Notes under the pieces: generated by a model | Database searches by the model: none | Told to the model about the DNA's origin: nothing | Seen by the model: the letters and a program-made list of their open reading frames with translations, nothing else | Assembly: GCA_022826385.1 (NCBI GenBank) | Contig: JAJDUZ010000071.1 | Span: 1 to 64,000 of the forward strand | Length of the DNA: 64,000 bases | Source: Silicimonas sp. | GTDB taxonomy: Bacteria > Pseudomonadota > Alphaproteobacteria > Rhodobacterales > Rhodobacteraceae | Direction: 5' to 3' | Program-made: the position numbers and the translations under genes | In this document: positions 9,059 to 19,408 of the stretch, in pieces | Layout: the number at the start of each line of letters is the position of its first letter | How positions within the stretch are numbered: position 1 is the stretch's first letter

Positions 9059-9919
9059 TCAGCGCGCCCAGCTTGGCAGCTTGGTGTTCTGCACCAGCGA
9101 AACGGTCGGGGCGTATTTCCCGCCAAGCGCCAGCGTAGCGCGGCGCATGATCTCGATCGCGTCCTCGGATTTCACGGGCAACGCCGACGGAGAAATCGGC
9201 TCGCCAATGGTGATCCGGTAAGGCTGCCGGTCCTTGTTCAAGGTCTCGTAAAACAGCGTGATGTCCCTCAAAGTCGGGTGCACCAGATCGAAGAAATAGA
9301 ACAGCGCCGAGTTCCGCGCCCGAATGTTCAGCGGGATCACCGGCAACTCGAACTTGCGGGCAATCATGGCCGCCGAGGCCATCCATGGACGCTCGTGCAG
9401 CTTCAAACCCCGGCGTTTGGCAAGGCGGCCGCTGGGGAAAATGACCCCAAGACGCCCGTCGTCAATCGCGTGTCGCGTGTACTCCATGGTCTCGCGGGTC
9501 TTGGCCCGCGTGCGCTTATCCAGCCGCCATTCCACGGGCGCGATCAGGCTTTCGAATTGCGGCATGATCCGCAGAATGTCCGAATTGGCATAGATGAACA
9601 TGTCGGGCCGCAGCGGATAAAGCGCGTGATGCAGCATGATCCCGTCCGCGATCCCGGTCGGATGGTTCGCGACAATCAGGGCCGGGCCCTGCCGGGGAAT
9701 GTTCTCGAGCCCCGAGACTTTCAGATCGCGCGCCAGAAGCCCCGCAACATGCCGCATGACATGATCGGTCGGCCAGTCGCGGTAAAGCTCGCCCAAAGCC
9801 AGCGTGCGCTCGTAACCCAAAAGGGACATCAACCCACGCCGAGACATGTCAGCCGTCAGGTTGCGCTCGAACAGCCACGGAGCGCGTTCCGCAATCAGAG
9901 GATCAATGCGATCTTTCAT
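9059..9919 (-). CDS. Lysophospholipid acyltransferase family protein (PlsC-like)
   Basis: A 286-residue protein related to 1-acylglycerol-3-phosphate acyltransferases. The acyltransferase motif I appears as ANHPTGIADG (NH-x4-D form). Motif III-like GVIFPSGRLAKRRG and motif IV-like LPVIPLNI follow. Such enzymes transfer an acyl chain to a lysophospholipid or to a related acceptor such as ornithine lipid; the acceptor here is unknown. It would sit on the cytoplasmic face of the inner membrane, although no strong transmembrane helix is seen. The ATG at 9919 is preferred over a GTG two codons earlier. Confidence 0.85.
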   Translation of the reverse strand: MKDRIDPLIAERAPWLFERNLTADMSRRGLMSLLGYERTLALGELYRDWPTDHVMRHVAGLLARDLKVSGLENIPRQGPALIVANHPTGIADGIMLHHALYPLRPDMFIYANSDILRIMPQFESLIAPVEWRLDKRTRAKTRETMEYTRHAIDDGRLGVIFPSGRLAKRRGLKLHERPWMASAAMIARKFELPVIPLNIRARNSALFYFFDLVHPTLRDITLFYETLNKDRQPYRITIGEPISPSALPVKSEDAIEIMRRATLALGGKYAPTVSLVQNTKLPSWAR

Positions 9920-10219
9920 ACCCACCGTTGAACCCGACTTTTGAAACAGATTCGTGTCGTCATTTTATCATTTGGTTACTCTGGCCCGCACGCGCCAGAG
10001 AGGTCTCAGGCGGGTTTTGGCCGAAATCGGAGGGAAGGTTGGAATAGTCCAAGCTGAAATCTGGACCGAACACATCAGGAAGAGTCTTTAAATAATTGAA
10101 AAGCAGAAAGTTTATAAGTATTACTTCGTATTCGACAAAGCGAGGCGCGGCGGCGTATTGGTCGCCAATTCACAAGCTCTGCCCCGGACCAAAACCGCAA
10201 TAATTCGGCATAACTTTGC
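9920..10219. other. Intergenic region upstream of the acyltransferase gene
   Basis: This stretch separates the acyltransferase start from the PepN stop, both on the minus strand. It has no plausible gene. The part near 10085-10140 is clearly richer in A and T than its surroundings and is the likely promoter region for the minus-strand acyltransferase. A 7-bp inverted repeat (CTCTGGC/GCCAGAG, 9979-10000) would form a hairpin in that gene's leader. No obvious terminator with a T run follows pepN. Confidence 0.5.
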
Positions 10220-12781
10220 CTAGCGCCCCAAGATACGCCCCGCGATTTCGGTCATGTCTTTCGATGGCTCGCCGTCCAAAAGATAGGTCAGCGCATCCCG
10301 CATTTGCCCCTGCCGGTCACCGTCGTAGCGCCCAAGGGTCTCGAACACTGTCGCCATGCGGGCGGCTGTCATCGGGTTGATCGGATCAAGCTCTTTCAGC
10401 CATTTGGCGACGAAGGCGTAGCCCCGACCGGACGCATGGTGGAACCCGGCGGTATTCCCGAACAACCCGCCGATGACGGCGCGGAAGCGGTTCGGGTTCT
10501 TCAGGTTGAAATCAGGATGCGCCACCAACGCCTCGGCCACATCCACCGCAGCCTCGGCAGGCGCATTCGCGACCGACAGCGAGAACCACTTGTCCAGCGT
10601 ATTTGGATCATTCTTCCATCTCTGGTAAAAGGCAGCCGCCTCGGCGTCCCCCTCACCCGCCCGCAGAAGCATGGCAAGGGCGCCAAGGCTTTCGGTCATG
10701 TTGTCGGCGGTTTCGAACACCGTCCGCGCCTGCCCTGGCCCGTCGCTGAGGGTCAGGAACCCAAGCGCTGCCAAGCGCAACGCGCGGCGCCCGGCATCGG
10801 CGGCGACCGGGCGATAGGAGCCGGGGTTGTCCATCGCGGCGAACAATGCAGAGAAGGTCGACCGGTGCGCGTCAGCGATCTCTCTTCGCATGGCGTCTCG
10901 CGCGTCGTGAATGCGCGCCGGGTCTGGCGTGCGCCCGCTTTCGAACAGTGTCTGCGCCAAGTCATCCTCGGTCGGCAGGCCCAGCGCAAAGGCCCGGAAT
11001 GCCGGGTCCAACGTGTCGTCGCTGATCAAACGTCCCAACGCGTCGAGATAATCCGGGCTGACCGAAGCGTTGCCGGTGATGCCCTTGACCAACTCGGACT
11101 TGGCCAATGTCCGTCCGGCCTCCCACCGGTTGAACGGGTCGGTGTCATGCGCCAGCAAAACCAACTGGTCTTTCATCGACAAGGGCTCGGCCCGGCGGAA
11201 GAGGACAGGTGCGGCAAACTCCCGGTTCACCGACAGAATGGGCGAGGTGTCGGACGGAGTTACGGGCAGCGTGACCTTTTGCGTTGTGTCCATCAGTTCG
11301 AACACGCGCGTCTCTGCCGCGACGCTGCCGTCCTTGTGAACGGCGCCCACGACAATCGGGATGTGCATCGGGTGTTTGGTGTCCTGCCCCGGCGTTGTCG
11401 GCACCGATTGGGTCACGGTCAGAGTGACCGCTTCACCGTCCCAGTCTTCGCTGTATTCGACGACAGGCGTCCCCGCCTGACTGTACCAGAGCTTGAACTG
11501 CGAAAGGTCGCGGCCCGTCGCATCCTCGAAGACCGTCAGCCAGTCCTCGATCGTGCAGGCCTGCCCGTCATGGCGGTCGAAATAGAGATCAAGGGCCGTG
11601 GCATAAGCGTCGTCCCAGACGAGACGCCGCAACATTCCGATCACCTCGGCACCCTTCTCGTAAACTGTGGCCGTGTAGAAGTTGTTGATCTCGATATAAC
11701 TTTCGGGCCGCACCGGGTGCGCCAGAGGCCCAGCATCCTCGCGGAATTGGCTGGCGCGCAGCCGCAGCACATCGTCAATCCGTTTGACCGCATGGCCCCG
11801 CATGTCGCCCGAGAATTGCTGATCGCGATAGACCGTCAGGCCTTCCTTCAAACACAGCTGGAACCAATCGCGACAGGTGATCCGGTTGCCGGTCCAATTG
11901 TGGAAATACTCGTGCGCGACGATCCCCTCGATCAGCTCATAGTCCCGATCGGTCGCCGTTTCGGGACTGGCCAGCACGTATTTCGAGTTGAAGATGTTGA
12001 GCCCCTTGTTCTCCATCGCACCCGCGTTGAAGTCGTCGACCGCCACCAGATTGAACACGTCGAGGTCATAGGCCCGGCCATAGACGTCTTCGTCCCACAC
12101 CATCGAGCGTTGCAGCGCATCCAGTGCATAGGCGCATCGATCCTCGTCGCCCGGACGAACCCAGATGTGCAGGTCAACGTGACGCCCTTCGGACGTTTGA
12201 TGCGTGCCGGAATGCGCAACCAGATCGCCCGCAACCAGCGCGAAGAGGTAAGCCGGCTTCGGCCAAGGGTCCTGCCATTCGGCCCAGCCCTCGCCCTTGG
12301 CGACAAGGTTGCCATTGGACATCAGAACCGGCGCGTCCCCCTCGATCCGAACGGCAAACGGCGCCATCACGTCGGGCCGGTCGGGATAATAGGTGATCTT
12401 GCGGAACCCTTCGGCCTCGCATTGGGTGCAATAGAGCCCGTTCGACATATAGAGGCCCTCAAGCTCGGTGTTGCCGGCCGGGTCAATCTCGACCTCGGCC
12501 TCCCAAGTGAAAGCCCGGTGCGGCGCGTCGAGGCTGAGACCCGTTGCGTCAATCTGCGGTTCAACCGGCGCGCCGTCGATTTGCGCGCTGATCAGTTTGA
12601 GATTTTCCCCGTCCAGTCGAAAAGTTCGGTCAGTGGCCTCGGGGTTCGGGCGAAACGCGATTTTCGACAGAACGCGCGTTGCCGAGGGCTGCAGGCGAAA
12701 CGTCAGGTCGACCCGGTCAATCAGCCAAGCTGGAACAGAATAGTCGGCAAGGCGAACGGGTTGAGGCGTGGCGTCTTTCAT
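10220..12781 (-). CDS. pepN: Aminopeptidase N
   Basis: An 853-residue M1-family zinc metallopeptidase that removes N-terminal amino acids from peptides in the cytoplasm. The exopeptidase motif GAMENKG lies near residue 253. The zinc site HEYFHNW begins near residue 290, followed by the third ligand in [13 protein letters not shown]. Length and the C-terminal helical region (DUF3458-type) match proteobacterial PepN. The start chosen is the ATG giving [11 protein letters not shown]. Further upstream in-frame sequence is not family-like, and an ATG five codons earlier has no ribosome site. It diverges from a small DUF2256 gene that starts only 67 bases away. Confidence 0.96.
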   Translation of the reverse strand: MKDATPQPVRLADYSVPAWLIDRVDLTFRLQPSATRVLSKIAFRPNPEATDRTFRLDGENLKLISAQIDGAPVEPQIDATGLSLDAPHRAFTWEAEVEIDPAGNTELEGLYMSNGLYCTQCEAEGFRKITYYPDRPDVMAPFAVRIEGDAPVLMSNGNLVAKGEGWAEWQDPWPKPAYLFALVAGDLVAHSGTHQTSEGRHVDLHIWVRPGDEDRCAYALDALQRSMVWDEDVYGRAYDLDVFNLVAVDDFNAGAMENKGLNIFNSKYVLASPETATDRDYELIEGIVAHEYFHNWTGNRITCRDWFQLCLKEGLTVYRDQQFSGDMRGHAVKRIDDVLRLRASQFREDAGPLAHPVRPESYIEINNFYTATVYEKGAEVIGMLRRLVWDDAYATALDLYFDRHDGQACTIEDWLTVFEDATGRDLSQFKLWYSQAGTPVVEYSEDWDGEAVTLTVTQSVPTTPGQDTKHPMHIPIVVGAVHKDGSVAAETRVFELMDTTQKVTLPVTPSDTSPILSVNREFAAPVLFRRAEPLSMKDQLVLLAHDTDPFNRWEAGRTLAKSELVKGITGNASVSPDYLDALGRLISDDTLDPAFRAFALGLPTEDDLAQTLFESGRTPDPARIHDARDAMRREIADAHRSTFSALFAAMDNPGSYRPVAADAGRRALRLAALGFLTLSDGPGQARTVFETADNMTESLGALAMLLRAGEGDAEAAAFYQRWKNDPNTLDKWFSLSVANAPAEAAVDVAEALVAHPDFNLKNPNRFRAVIGGLFGNTAGFHHASGRGYAFVAKWLKELDPINPMTAARMATVFETLGRYDGDRQGQMRDALTYLLDGEPSKDMTEIAGRILGR

Positions 12782-12848
12782 TCGGGCATGTCCCATGGGT
12801 CTAAGGGGAAGTCGCCCTATATCTAGCTTCGACAAAACGGGGGAGCAA

Positions 12849-13001
12849 TTGGCGAAGACGGTCAAGAAACGCGATTTGCCTGAGAAAACCTGCGCAACCT
12901 GTGGGCGGCCGTTCACGTGGCGCAAGAAATGGGCAAAGGTCTGGGACGAGGTGCGCTATTGCTCGGATCGGTGTCGGAAAGAACGGGCACGCCCGTCCTA
13001 G
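12849..13001 (+). CDS. DUF2256 small zinc-finger-like protein
   Basis: A 50-residue protein with the DUF2256 pattern: [23 protein letters not shown] followed by [15 protein letters not shown], written here as two pieces. The CxxC and CxxxC pairs probably bind zinc. I chose a TTG start at 12849 because GGGGGAG lies three bases before it and homologues begin just before this point. Longer in-frame extensions run into the pepN leader and are not conserved-looking. The function of the family is unknown; members often sit beside photolyase-like or housekeeping genes. Here it diverges from pepN. Confidence 0.82.
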   Translation: MAKTVKKRDLPEKTCATCGRPFTWRKKWAKVWDEVRYCSDRCRKERARPS

Positions 13002-13265
13002 GCCGTGCCATCCGCCCGGCCCCAACCTTCTCCCACACCCTCATAGGCCCCCTCACCCCCCGTCCCCCTCTCCCCCAATGTGGCGGACAGGTAAAAAACG
13101 TGTTCACGACGATGCCGTATGAGCTGCACTTTCCGTTAAAAGACCAGCCGACCGCGAGGCTTTGCATAAATCGCCCGGCAAGGGGGCATAAACCCGTGGT
13201 CGGCACCTTGAAGGTATACCATTGTCGACCTAGGTTGCCCCGCCAGAACGAGGGAGAGTGCGATT
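13002..13265. other. Intergenic region before glcB
   Basis: No gene is supported here. The first part (about 13045-13080) is a strikingly C-rich, G-poor tract on the plus strand. The rest is ordinary sequence with a GGTATACC palindrome near 13212 and should carry the glcB promoter. The glcB ribosome site GGGAGAG lies just before its ATG. No terminator with a T run was seen for the DUF2256 gene. Confidence 0.45.
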
Positions 13266-15413
13266 ATGGGGACACGGGTCGACCGTCACCGCCTGCAGGT
13301 GGACGAAGAACTTGCAACATTCATCGAAGCCGAAGCGCTGCCGGGAACCGGCGTGGACGCCGCGCATTTCTGGGAAGCGTTCAGCCGCCTGGTCCATGAC
13401 CTGGCGCCGAAGAACCGAGAGCTTCTGGACACGCGCGCCGTGCTGCAAGGCAAGATCGACCAGTGGCACAAGGATCACCACAACCAGCCGCACGATCACG
13501 ACGCCTACAAGGCCTTCCTGACCGAGATCGGCTATCTGGCACCGGTTGGCCCGGATTTCGAGATCGAGACCGAGAACACGGACCCCGAGTTTGCCACCAT
13601 CGCAGGCCCGCAGCTTGTCGTCCCGATCACCAACGCACGCTATGCCTTGAACGCGGCAAATGCACGGTGGGGCAGCCTCTATGATGCCCTTTACGGGACC
13701 GACGCCATTGATGGCGCTGCCCCCTCTGGCCCCTATGACAAAGGCCGCGGCGCGCGCGTGGTCGCACGGGCGCGCGTCTTCCTTGACGAGGCGTTCCCGC
13801 TGGACGGCACAAGCCATGCGGATGCACGCCGCTATCACATTCACGACGGCGCGCTTCTGGTGGATGACCTGCCGCTCAAGTCGCCCGAGAAGTTCGCGGG
13901 CTATAAAGGCAACCCGAAAGCGCCGTCTTCGGTGCTCCTGCGGAACAATGGTCTCTATGTCGAGCTCGTCTTCGACCGCGCCCATCCGATCGGCAGCCGC
14001 GATCAGGCCGGGCTGGCCGACGTTCGCGTTGAAGCCGCGGTTTCGGCCATCATGGATTGCGAAGACTCGGTCGCCTGCGTCGACGCCGAGGACAAGACCC
14101 TGGCCTATCGGAACTGGCTTGGCCTGATGAAGGGTGACCTGACCGACACGTTTGAAAAGGGCGGCGCCCAGATCACGCGCGCGCTTCATCCCGATCCCGA
14201 GTTCACCGGACCCGATGGCAACAGCTTCACGGTCAAGGGACGCGCGCTGATGCTGGTCCGCAATGTCGGCCACCTGATGACCAACCCGGCGATCCTCTTG
14301 GAAGACGGGTCGGAAATCTATGAAGGCCTGATGGACGCGATGGTGACCGTCCTTATCGCCAAACACGATCTGGCCAAAACCAGCGGCGACCGGAACAGCC
14401 ACCACGGCTCGATCTACGTGGTGAAGCCCAAGATGCATGGCCCTGACGAAGTGGCCTTTGCCGACGAGACCTTCACCCAGGTCGAAGCCGCGCTTGGCCT
14501 GCCGCAATACACCGTCAAGATCGGCATCATGGACGAAGAGCGTCGGGTTTCGGTCAACCTGAAAGAGTGCATCCGTGCCGCCAAGCACCGGGTTGCGTTC
14601 ATCAACACCGGGTTCCTCGACCGCACCGGGGACGAGATCCACACGTCGATGGAAGCGGGCCCCTTCAGCCGCAAGGACTGGATCAAGCGCAAAGGCTGGA
14701 TCACCGCCTATGAGAACCTCAATGTCGATGTGGGGCTGGCCTGCGGACTGTCGGGCAAAGCGCAGATCGGCAAAGGTATGTGGGCGATGCCCGACATGAT
14801 GGCGGCGATGCTTGAAACCAAGATCGAGCATCCGAAAGCCGGCGCCAACACGGCGTGGGTGCCCTCACCCACCGCCGCGACTTTGCATGCCCTGCACTAT
14901 CACAAGGTCGACGTCTTCAAGGTACAGGCCGCGCTCAAGGCCAGCGGCCCCCGCGCCCATGTCGACGGTATCCTCGATGTGCCGCTGGCGACCTATCGCA
15001 AATGGTCCGAACCGCAGATCCTGCGCGAGGTCGAAAACAATGCCCAGGGTATTCTTGGCTATGTCGTGCGCTGGATCGATCAGGGCGTCGGCTGTTCGAA
15101 AGTGCCGGACATCAACGATGTCGGCTTGATGGAAGACCGCGCCACCTGTCGCATTTCGTCCCAGCACATCGCCAACTGGTTGCACCACGGTGTCGTCAAC
15201 GAAGATCAGGTGATGGAAGCGATGAAGCGCATGGCCGCCAAGGTCGATGCACAGAACGCAGGCGACCCGGCCTATCGCCCGATGGCGCCCGGTTTCGACG
15301 GGATCGCTTTCAAGGCAGCTTGCGATTTGGTCTTCAAGGGCCGCGAGCAACCCTCGGGCTATACCGAGCCCGTGCTGCATGCCCGTCGTCTCGAACTCAA
15401 AGCCGCCTCGTAA
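13266..15413 (+). CDS. glcB: Malate synthase G
   Basis: A 715-residue enzyme that condenses glyoxylate with acetyl-CoA to give malate, in glycolate and C2 metabolism. Length and colinear family segments identify the G isoform: the N-terminal [16 protein letters not shown], the central [10 protein letters not shown] and NRLGLMKG-type region, [13 protein letters not shown], and [18 protein letters not shown]. The glyoxylate/Mg2+ site residues appear to be present, including the Arg and Glu in the central region. The ATG has a strong ribosome site. It is followed after ten bases by a GlcG-like gene, and the two form a likely operon. GlcDEF glycolate oxidase is not in the window. Confidence 0.96.
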   Translation: MGTRVDRHRLQVDEELATFIEAEALPGTGVDAAHFWEAFSRLVHDLAPKNRELLDTRAVLQGKIDQWHKDHHNQPHDHDAYKAFLTEIGYLAPVGPDFEIETENTDPEFATIAGPQLVVPITNARYALNAANARWGSLYDALYGTDAIDGAAPSGPYDKGRGARVVARARVFLDEAFPLDGTSHADARRYHIHDGALLVDDLPLKSPEKFAGYKGNPKAPSSVLLRNNGLYVELVFDRAHPIGSRDQAGLADVRVEAAVSAIMDCEDSVACVDAEDKTLAYRNWLGLMKGDLTDTFEKGGAQITRALHPDPEFTGPDGNSFTVKGRALMLVRNVGHLMTNPAILLEDGSEIYEGLMDAMVTVLIAKHDLAKTSGDRNSHHGSIYVVKPKMHGPDEVAFADETFTQVEAALGLPQYTVKIGIMDEERRVSVNLKECIRAAKHRVAFINTGFLDRTGDEIHTSMEAGPFSRKDWIKRKGWITAYENLNVDVGLACGLSGKAQIGKGMWAMPDMMAAMLETKIEHPKAGANTAWVPSPTAATLHALHYHKVDVFKVQAALKASGPRAHVDGILDVPLATYRKWSEPQILREVENNAQGILGYVVRWIDQGVGCSKVPDINDVGLMEDRATCRISSQHIANWLHHGVVNEDQVMEAMKRMAAKVDAQNAGDPAYRPMAPGFDGIAFKAACDLVFKGREQPSGYTEPVLHARRLELKAAS

Positions 15414-15423
15414 GGAACTGACA

Positions 15424-15852
15424 ATGCCGGAAATCTCTCTCTCCAAAGCCCGTTCAATCATCCGCGCCACCCTCAAGAAGGGGCGCGAGATGGACCTGAA
15501 GCCCCTCTCGGTCGTCGTGCTGGACACCGGCGGTCACCTGAAAGCCTTCGAGCGTGAAGACGGCGCCTCGCCCGGTCGGTTTGAAATCGCCCGCGGTAAG
15601 GCCTATGGCGTGGTGATGACCGGCATGACCGGGTCGGCCCTGATGCAGCGGGCCGAGGATCAGGCCTATTTCGTCACCGCGCTGAACGGAGCTTATGGAG
15701 GCAAGGTCGTGCCTGTTCCGGGCGGCATTCTGGTGAAAGACAGCCGTGGGCGCGTGATCGGCGCGGTCGGGGTGACCGGAGATACATCGGACAATGACGC
15801 CGAAGCCGGACTGGCTGGGATTGAAGCAGCCGGGCTTATTGGCGAGGCATAA
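15424..15852 (+). CDS. GlcG/HbpS family haem-degrading-domain protein
   Basis: A 142-residue single-domain protein of the GlcG/HbpS type. Diagnostic stretches are VVVLDTGGHLKAFEREDGA, ARGKAYGVV and VPVPGGILVKD. Members bind haem or small ligands, and GlcG is encoded in glycolate operons, though its exact job is unknown. There is no signal peptide. It starts ten bases after the glcB stop with AAGGA as ribosome site, so co-transcription with malate synthase is likely and supports a glyoxylate-related role. Confidence 0.88.
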   Translation: MPEISLSKARSIIRATLKKGREMDLKPLSVVVLDTGGHLKAFEREDGASPGRFEIARGKAYGVVMTGMTGSALMQRAEDQAYFVTALNGAYGGKVVPVPGGILVKDSRGRVIGAVGVTGDTSDNDAEAGLAGIEAAGLIGEA

Positions 15853-15953
15853 GCGCCCCATTTAACGCGATTGCAGCTTGTATTGTGCGAATTTGTTGCT
15901 GGCATCTGTGAAATCTAAGGTTAGGTTCGCAGCAACCGGAGGGAACGCCGCAC

Positions 15954-16724
15954 ATGCCTGTTGTCGGGATTATTGGGAATTTTACGCTTCTGAACGACGA
16001 ATACCCCGTCCATACGGGCGGGGTCATGAACAGCACCGCCGTGGCCGAGGTTGCCGGTGCCCTGCCCTTGATCGTGCCAGCCGATCCCGGCCTGGTGGAT
16101 GTCGACAAGCTGAAAGCCACCTGTGATGGCTTCGTCTTCACCGGCGGGCGACCCAATGTGCACCCCGAAGAATACGGCGAAGACCCGACCGAAGCGCATG
16201 GCACCTTTGACCGCGCGCGCGACGGGCTGACCTTGCGGCTGATCCGCGATTGCGTGGCCAGCGGCCAACCGATCCTTGCGATCTGCCGGGGGTTTCAGGA
16301 GCTCAACGTCGCCATGGGCGGCTCGCTTTACCCCGAGATCCGGGACCTGCCGGGCCGGATGAACCACCGGATGCCGCCTGATGGCACGATCGAGGAGAAG
16401 TTTGCGCTTCGCCATGATGTTACGCTGACGGAGGGCGGTGTGTTTCATCGCATTCTTGGCGCGTCGGTCGTGCGGACCAACACGCTGCATGGGCAGGGCA
16501 TCAAGGAACCCGGCCAAAGGATCGTCGTGGATGGGCGGGCACCCGATGGCACGGAAGAAGCGATTTATGTCGACGGCGCGCCCGGCTTCGCGCTTGGGGT
16601 GCAATGGCACCCGGAATACAAGGCCTCGGAAGACCCGGTGTCGCGCCCCCTTTTCGAGGCTTTTGGCTCGGCCGTCCGCGCGTGGTCTGAAGGCAAGCGG
16701 CCCGAGCGCCTGCGCAGCGCTTAA
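15954..16724 (+). CDS. Gamma-glutamyl-gamma-aminobutyrate hydrolase family protein (PuuD-like)
   Basis: A 256-residue class I glutamine-amidotransferase-like hydrolase. The nucleophile elbow reads AICRGFQELN (Cys111), and the partner His and Glu are in QWHPEY (His219, Glu221). An oxyanion-side TGGRPNVHPEEY segment is typical of the PuuD branch. These enzymes cleave the gamma-glutamyl bond of gamma-glutamyl-GABA in putrescine breakdown, and related members act on other gamma-glutamyl amides. The ATG has a good ribosome site (GGAGGGA). No other putrescine genes are adjacent, so the substrate is uncertain. Confidence 0.9.
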   Translation: MPVVGIIGNFTLLNDEYPVHTGGVMNSTAVAEVAGALPLIVPADPGLVDVDKLKATCDGFVFTGGRPNVHPEEYGEDPTEAHGTFDRARDGLTLRLIRDCVASGQPILAICRGFQELNVAMGGSLYPEIRDLPGRMNHRMPPDGTIEEKFALRHDVTLTEGGVFHRILGASVVRTNTLHGQGIKEPGQRIVVDGRAPDGTEEAIYVDGAPGFALGVQWHPEYKASEDPVSRPLFEAFGSAVRAWSEGKRPERLRSA

Positions 16725-16758
16725 CGTCCTGGTAACCCCGTTGGACTAGGGCCGGGCT

Positions 16759-16977
16759 ATGCCGGTGCCAAGTCCAGAGATGTTCTTTCACAGCCTCTTC
16801 GCCAGCCGTGCGGTGCAAGACGGCGCCGTGATCCGTCGCAAGGTGCGGGATGTCGAACGCCTTGTCGGGCGGGAGGTATTTTTGCGCGAGTTGCAGCGCC
16901 GGGGCAATTCCGCGGTCGAGAATGCCGGCCAATTCGTCATCATCTGCAACTCGGAACCGATCCGCCGGATCCTGTGA
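16759..16977 (+). CDS. Small hypothetical protein, 72 residues
   Basis: A short protein of unknown function that reads like a real product: MFFHSLF, then VIRRKVRDVERLVGREVFLREL, then AENAGQ-type FVIICNSEPIRRI, given here in fragments. It has mixed charged and hydrophobic residues, no signal peptide and no known domain. I have the impression of similar short ORFs in related genomes but cannot confirm it. The ATG at 16759 and a second at 16780 are both possible. It lies 34 bases after the PuuD-like gene, and its stop codon touches the hairpin array at 16976. Confidence 0.6.
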   Translation: MPVPSPEMFFHSLFASRAVQDGAVIRRKVRDVERLVGREVFLRELQRRGNSAVENAGQFVIICNSEPIRRIL

Positions 16978-17075
16978 CGCATATTCCGACACGGAATATG
17001 CGTCGGAAAACGACTCGTTTTCCTGGGCTACGATTTCCGCGTCGGAAATCGGAACAGAGTTCGCGTCGAACTCTG
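16976..17075. repeat. Array of four tandem perfect hairpins between convergent genes
   Basis: Four inverted repeats follow each other in 100 bases. Arms and loops are: 16976-16988/16992-17004 (13 bp, loop ACA); 17005-17013/17015-17023 (9 bp, one-base loop); 17031-17039/17043-17051 (9 bp, loop CGT); and 17055-17063/17067-17075 (9 bp, loop CGT). Each arm has a different sequence, yet all have perfect pairing and share a CG-N3-CG apex. The array sits exactly between the stop of the 72-residue gene and the stop of the lytic transglycosylase gene. No T run follows on either strand. It may act as a two-way terminator or RNA stabiliser. Confidence 0.85.
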
Positions 17076-17080
17076 GCCGC

Positions 17081-17737
17081 TCACGGTCGCGCAGGGGGAC
17101 GCAAGTCTTCCAGTTTCCGGCAATACACCTGCCGTTTCGTGTAACGCTGCATGTCCCGGCGCTTCGGCGCGTCGCGGATCGGCCCCCAATCGGCGGCGAC
17201 ACCGCGCCAACGCGTGTCCTTGACCGAGATCGCATTGTCGCGCGGCACGGTGATGTTCATGATCCGGATCGCGCAATTCAGATTGTCCGATCCCCGCTTG
17301 AGTCCCTCACCCGTCTGCACCCGACAGGCGCGAAACTCGGCTGTGGGCGGATAGATCTGCATCAAGCCGAACCACCGACCGTTGCCGCCGACCGCACGCG
17401 GGTTCCACGTGCTTTCGTACCGCGCCAGCGTCGAGACAAAGCCCGCCCAGAACGCGGCCCGCGCCTCGGCCCCGTTTTCGGCATAGGCCGGACACCAGTC
17501 GTCGATGTCCTTGGGAACCGTTTGCAAGAGCTCGACACCATGCGTCTTAACCGCAGACATCACGACGCGGGTCCAAAGCGGTCCCTGACCGCGCTGCTCC
17601 CATCTTGCACGCGGCAGGTCATTGTCGCGGGGTTCGGGGCGCAACAGTTCGCCATCCTGTCCGGTAAATGGCGCATCATCAGCGCAGGCCTGTGATGCAA
17701 TGATGCAGAGGACAACAACAAGGGCTCGAACCGACAT
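17081..17737 (-). CDS. Lytic transglycosylase (SLT domain)
   Basis: A 218-residue secreted protein with a Sec signal peptide (MSVRALVVVLCIIASQACA, cleavage near residue 19) and a goose-lysozyme-like SLT fold. The catalytic glutamate is Glu108 in LARYESTWNP, and the GLMQIYPP motif follows. It would cut glycosidic bonds in periplasmic peptidoglycan. The ATG at 17737 has an excellent ribosome site (AGGAGG); an upstream in-frame start was rejected. The gene ends five bases before the tandem hairpin array. Confidence 0.88.
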   Translation of the reverse strand: MSVRALVVVLCIIASQACADDAPFTGQDGELLRPEPRDNDLPRARWEQRGQGPLWTRVVMSAVKTHGVELLQTVPKDIDDWCPAYAENGAEARAAFWAGFVSTLARYESTWNPRAVGGNGRWFGLMQIYPPTAEFRACRVQTGEGLKRGSDNLNCAIRIMNITVPRDNAISVKDTRWRGVAADWGPIRDAPKRRDMQRYTKRQVYCRKLEDLRPPARP

Positions 17738-17875
17738 CGCAATGCCTCCTGTAGTCGTGCCCCACCGGGCAAACCTTGCCACGCCAGCCCCTTGCCTGCC
17801 AAGCCCTGCCTTCGCGCTTGAAGCACCGAGCGCAAGCGCCTAAAAGCCGTGGGCGATCAACCGCGGAGCCTTCGC

Positions 17876-19387
17876 ATGCTGGACCTCACCTTTGAGACCC
17901 CGAAACCGAAAGTGATTGCCGGTGCAACCGGTGACTGGGAACTTGTGATCGGCCTTGAAGTCCATGCGCAGGTGGCTTCGAACGCAAAGCTCTTTTCCGG
18001 GGCCTCCACGACCTTTGGTGCGGAACCGAATGCCAATGTGGCCTTTGTCGACGCTGCAATGCCGGGCATGTTACCGGTCATCAACGAGTTTTGTGTGGCG
18101 CAGGCCGTGCGCACCGGTCTGGGGCTGAAGGCCGAGATCAACCTGACCAGCGCCTTCGACCGCAAGAACTATTTCTATCCCGACCTGCCGCAGGGCTATC
18201 AGATCAGCCAGCTTTACCACCCGATTGTCGGGGAAGGCGAAGTGCTGGTCGACATGGGGCCGGGTGTGGCGCGGCGTGTGCGGATCGAACGCATTCACCT
18301 TGAACAGGATGCAGGCAAGTCGATCCACGACATGGATCCGCATTTCTCGTTCGTCGATCTGAACCGGACGGGCGTCGCCCTGATGGAAATCGTCAGCCGT
18401 CCCGACATTCGCGGCCCGGAAGAGGCCGCCGCCTATGTCGGCAAACTGCGCCAGATCATGCGGTATCTCGGCACTTGTGACGGGAACATGCAGAACGGCA
18501 ATTTGCGGGCTGACGTCAACGTGTCGGTCTGCCGGCCGGGCGACTACGAGAAATACGAAGCGACGCAGGATTTCTCGCATCTGGGCACGCGTTGCGAGAT
18601 CAAGAACATGAACTCGATGCGCTTCATCCAGCAAGCCATTGAATACGAAGCCAAACGCCAGATCGCCATTCTCGAAGATGGCGGCGAGATCGACCAGGAA
18701 ACCCGGCTTTATGACCCCGACAAGGGCGAGACGCGCTCGATGCGGTCGAAGGAAGAGGCGCATGACTATCGCTACTTCCCCTGCCCGGACCTCTTGCCGC
18801 TGGAGATCGAGCAAGGCTGGGTCGACGACATTGCGGCGACCTTGCCGGAATTGCCGGATGCCAAAAAGGCGCGGTTTGTCAGCGATTATGGCATGACCGA
18901 GTATGACGCCGGGGTTTTGACGGCGGATGTCGGCAATGCGGCCTATTTCGAGGAAGTGGCCGATGGCCGGGATGGCAAGCTTGCGGCCAACTGGGTCATC
19001 AATGAATTGTTCGGTCGGTTGAAGAAGGCCGACCTCGAGATCGAGGACAGCCCTGTTTTGGCGGGTCAGCTTGGGACGATTGTCGAGCTGATCGCGAAGG
19101 GCGACATCTCGGGCAAGATCGCGAAAGACCTGTTCGAAATCGTCTGGACCGAGGGCGGTGACCCGGCGGACATCGTCGAGGCGCGCGGCATGAAGCAGGT
19201 GACTGACACAGGTGCTATTGAAGCTGCCGTGGATCAGGTCATTGCGGACAACCCCGCTCAGGTTGAAAAGGCGAAAGCCAATCCGAAGCTGGCCGGCTGG
19301 TTCGTGGGCCAGGTGATGAAAGCGACAGGCGGCAAGGCCAATCCGAAAGCTGTGAACGAAATCGTGTCGGCTAAGCTCGGTCTTTGA
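17876..19387 (+). CDS. gatB: Aspartyl/glutamyl-tRNA(Asn/Gln) amidotransferase subunit B
   Basis: A 503-residue subunit of the GatCAB complex, which turns Glu-tRNA(Gln) and Asp-tRNA(Asn) into Gln-tRNA and Asn-tRNA. The signature region [19 protein letters not shown] lies near the N-terminus. The kinase-like GatB domain is followed by the C-terminal YqeY-like tail ([18 protein letters not shown]). I start it at the ATG at 17876 because the preceding nine in-frame codons are not conserved-looking. GatA and GatC are not in the window, which is common in these genomes. Confidence 0.96.
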   Translation: MLDLTFETPKPKVIAGATGDWELVIGLEVHAQVASNAKLFSGASTTFGAEPNANVAFVDAAMPGMLPVINEFCVAQAVRTGLGLKAEINLTSAFDRKNYFYPDLPQGYQISQLYHPIVGEGEVLVDMGPGVARRVRIERIHLEQDAGKSIHDMDPHFSFVDLNRTGVALMEIVSRPDIRGPEEAAAYVGKLRQIMRYLGTCDGNMQNGNLRADVNVSVCRPGDYEKYEATQDFSHLGTRCEIKNMNSMRFIQQAIEYEAKRQIAILEDGGEIDQETRLYDPDKGETRSMRSKEEAHDYRYFPCPDLLPLEIEQGWVDDIAATLPELPDAKKARFVSDYGMTEYDAGVLTADVGNAAYFEEVADGRDGKLAANWVINELFGRLKKADLEIEDSPVLAGQLGTIVELIAKGDISGKIAKDLFEIVWTEGGDPADIVEARGMKQVTDTGAIEAAVDQVIADNPAQVEKAKANPKLAGWFVGQVMKATGGKANPKAVNEIVSAKLGL

Positions 19388-19408
19388 GGCTGATTTTCAG
19401 GTAAGTTC

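Noticed and set aside
10304-12826. Very long open frame antisense to pepN (about 840 codons)
   Set aside because: High GC content gives long shadow frames. Its composition is rich in Arg, Gly, His and Pro without any domain, while the opposite strand encodes a full PepN.
13045-13080. C-rich tract that might be a special element
   Set aside because: No repeat unit, partner strand structure or conservation can be shown; it may simply be low-complexity sequence.
13230-14831. Long open frame antisense to malate synthase
   Set aside because: The sense strand has all malate synthase G motifs; the antisense product is not protein-like.
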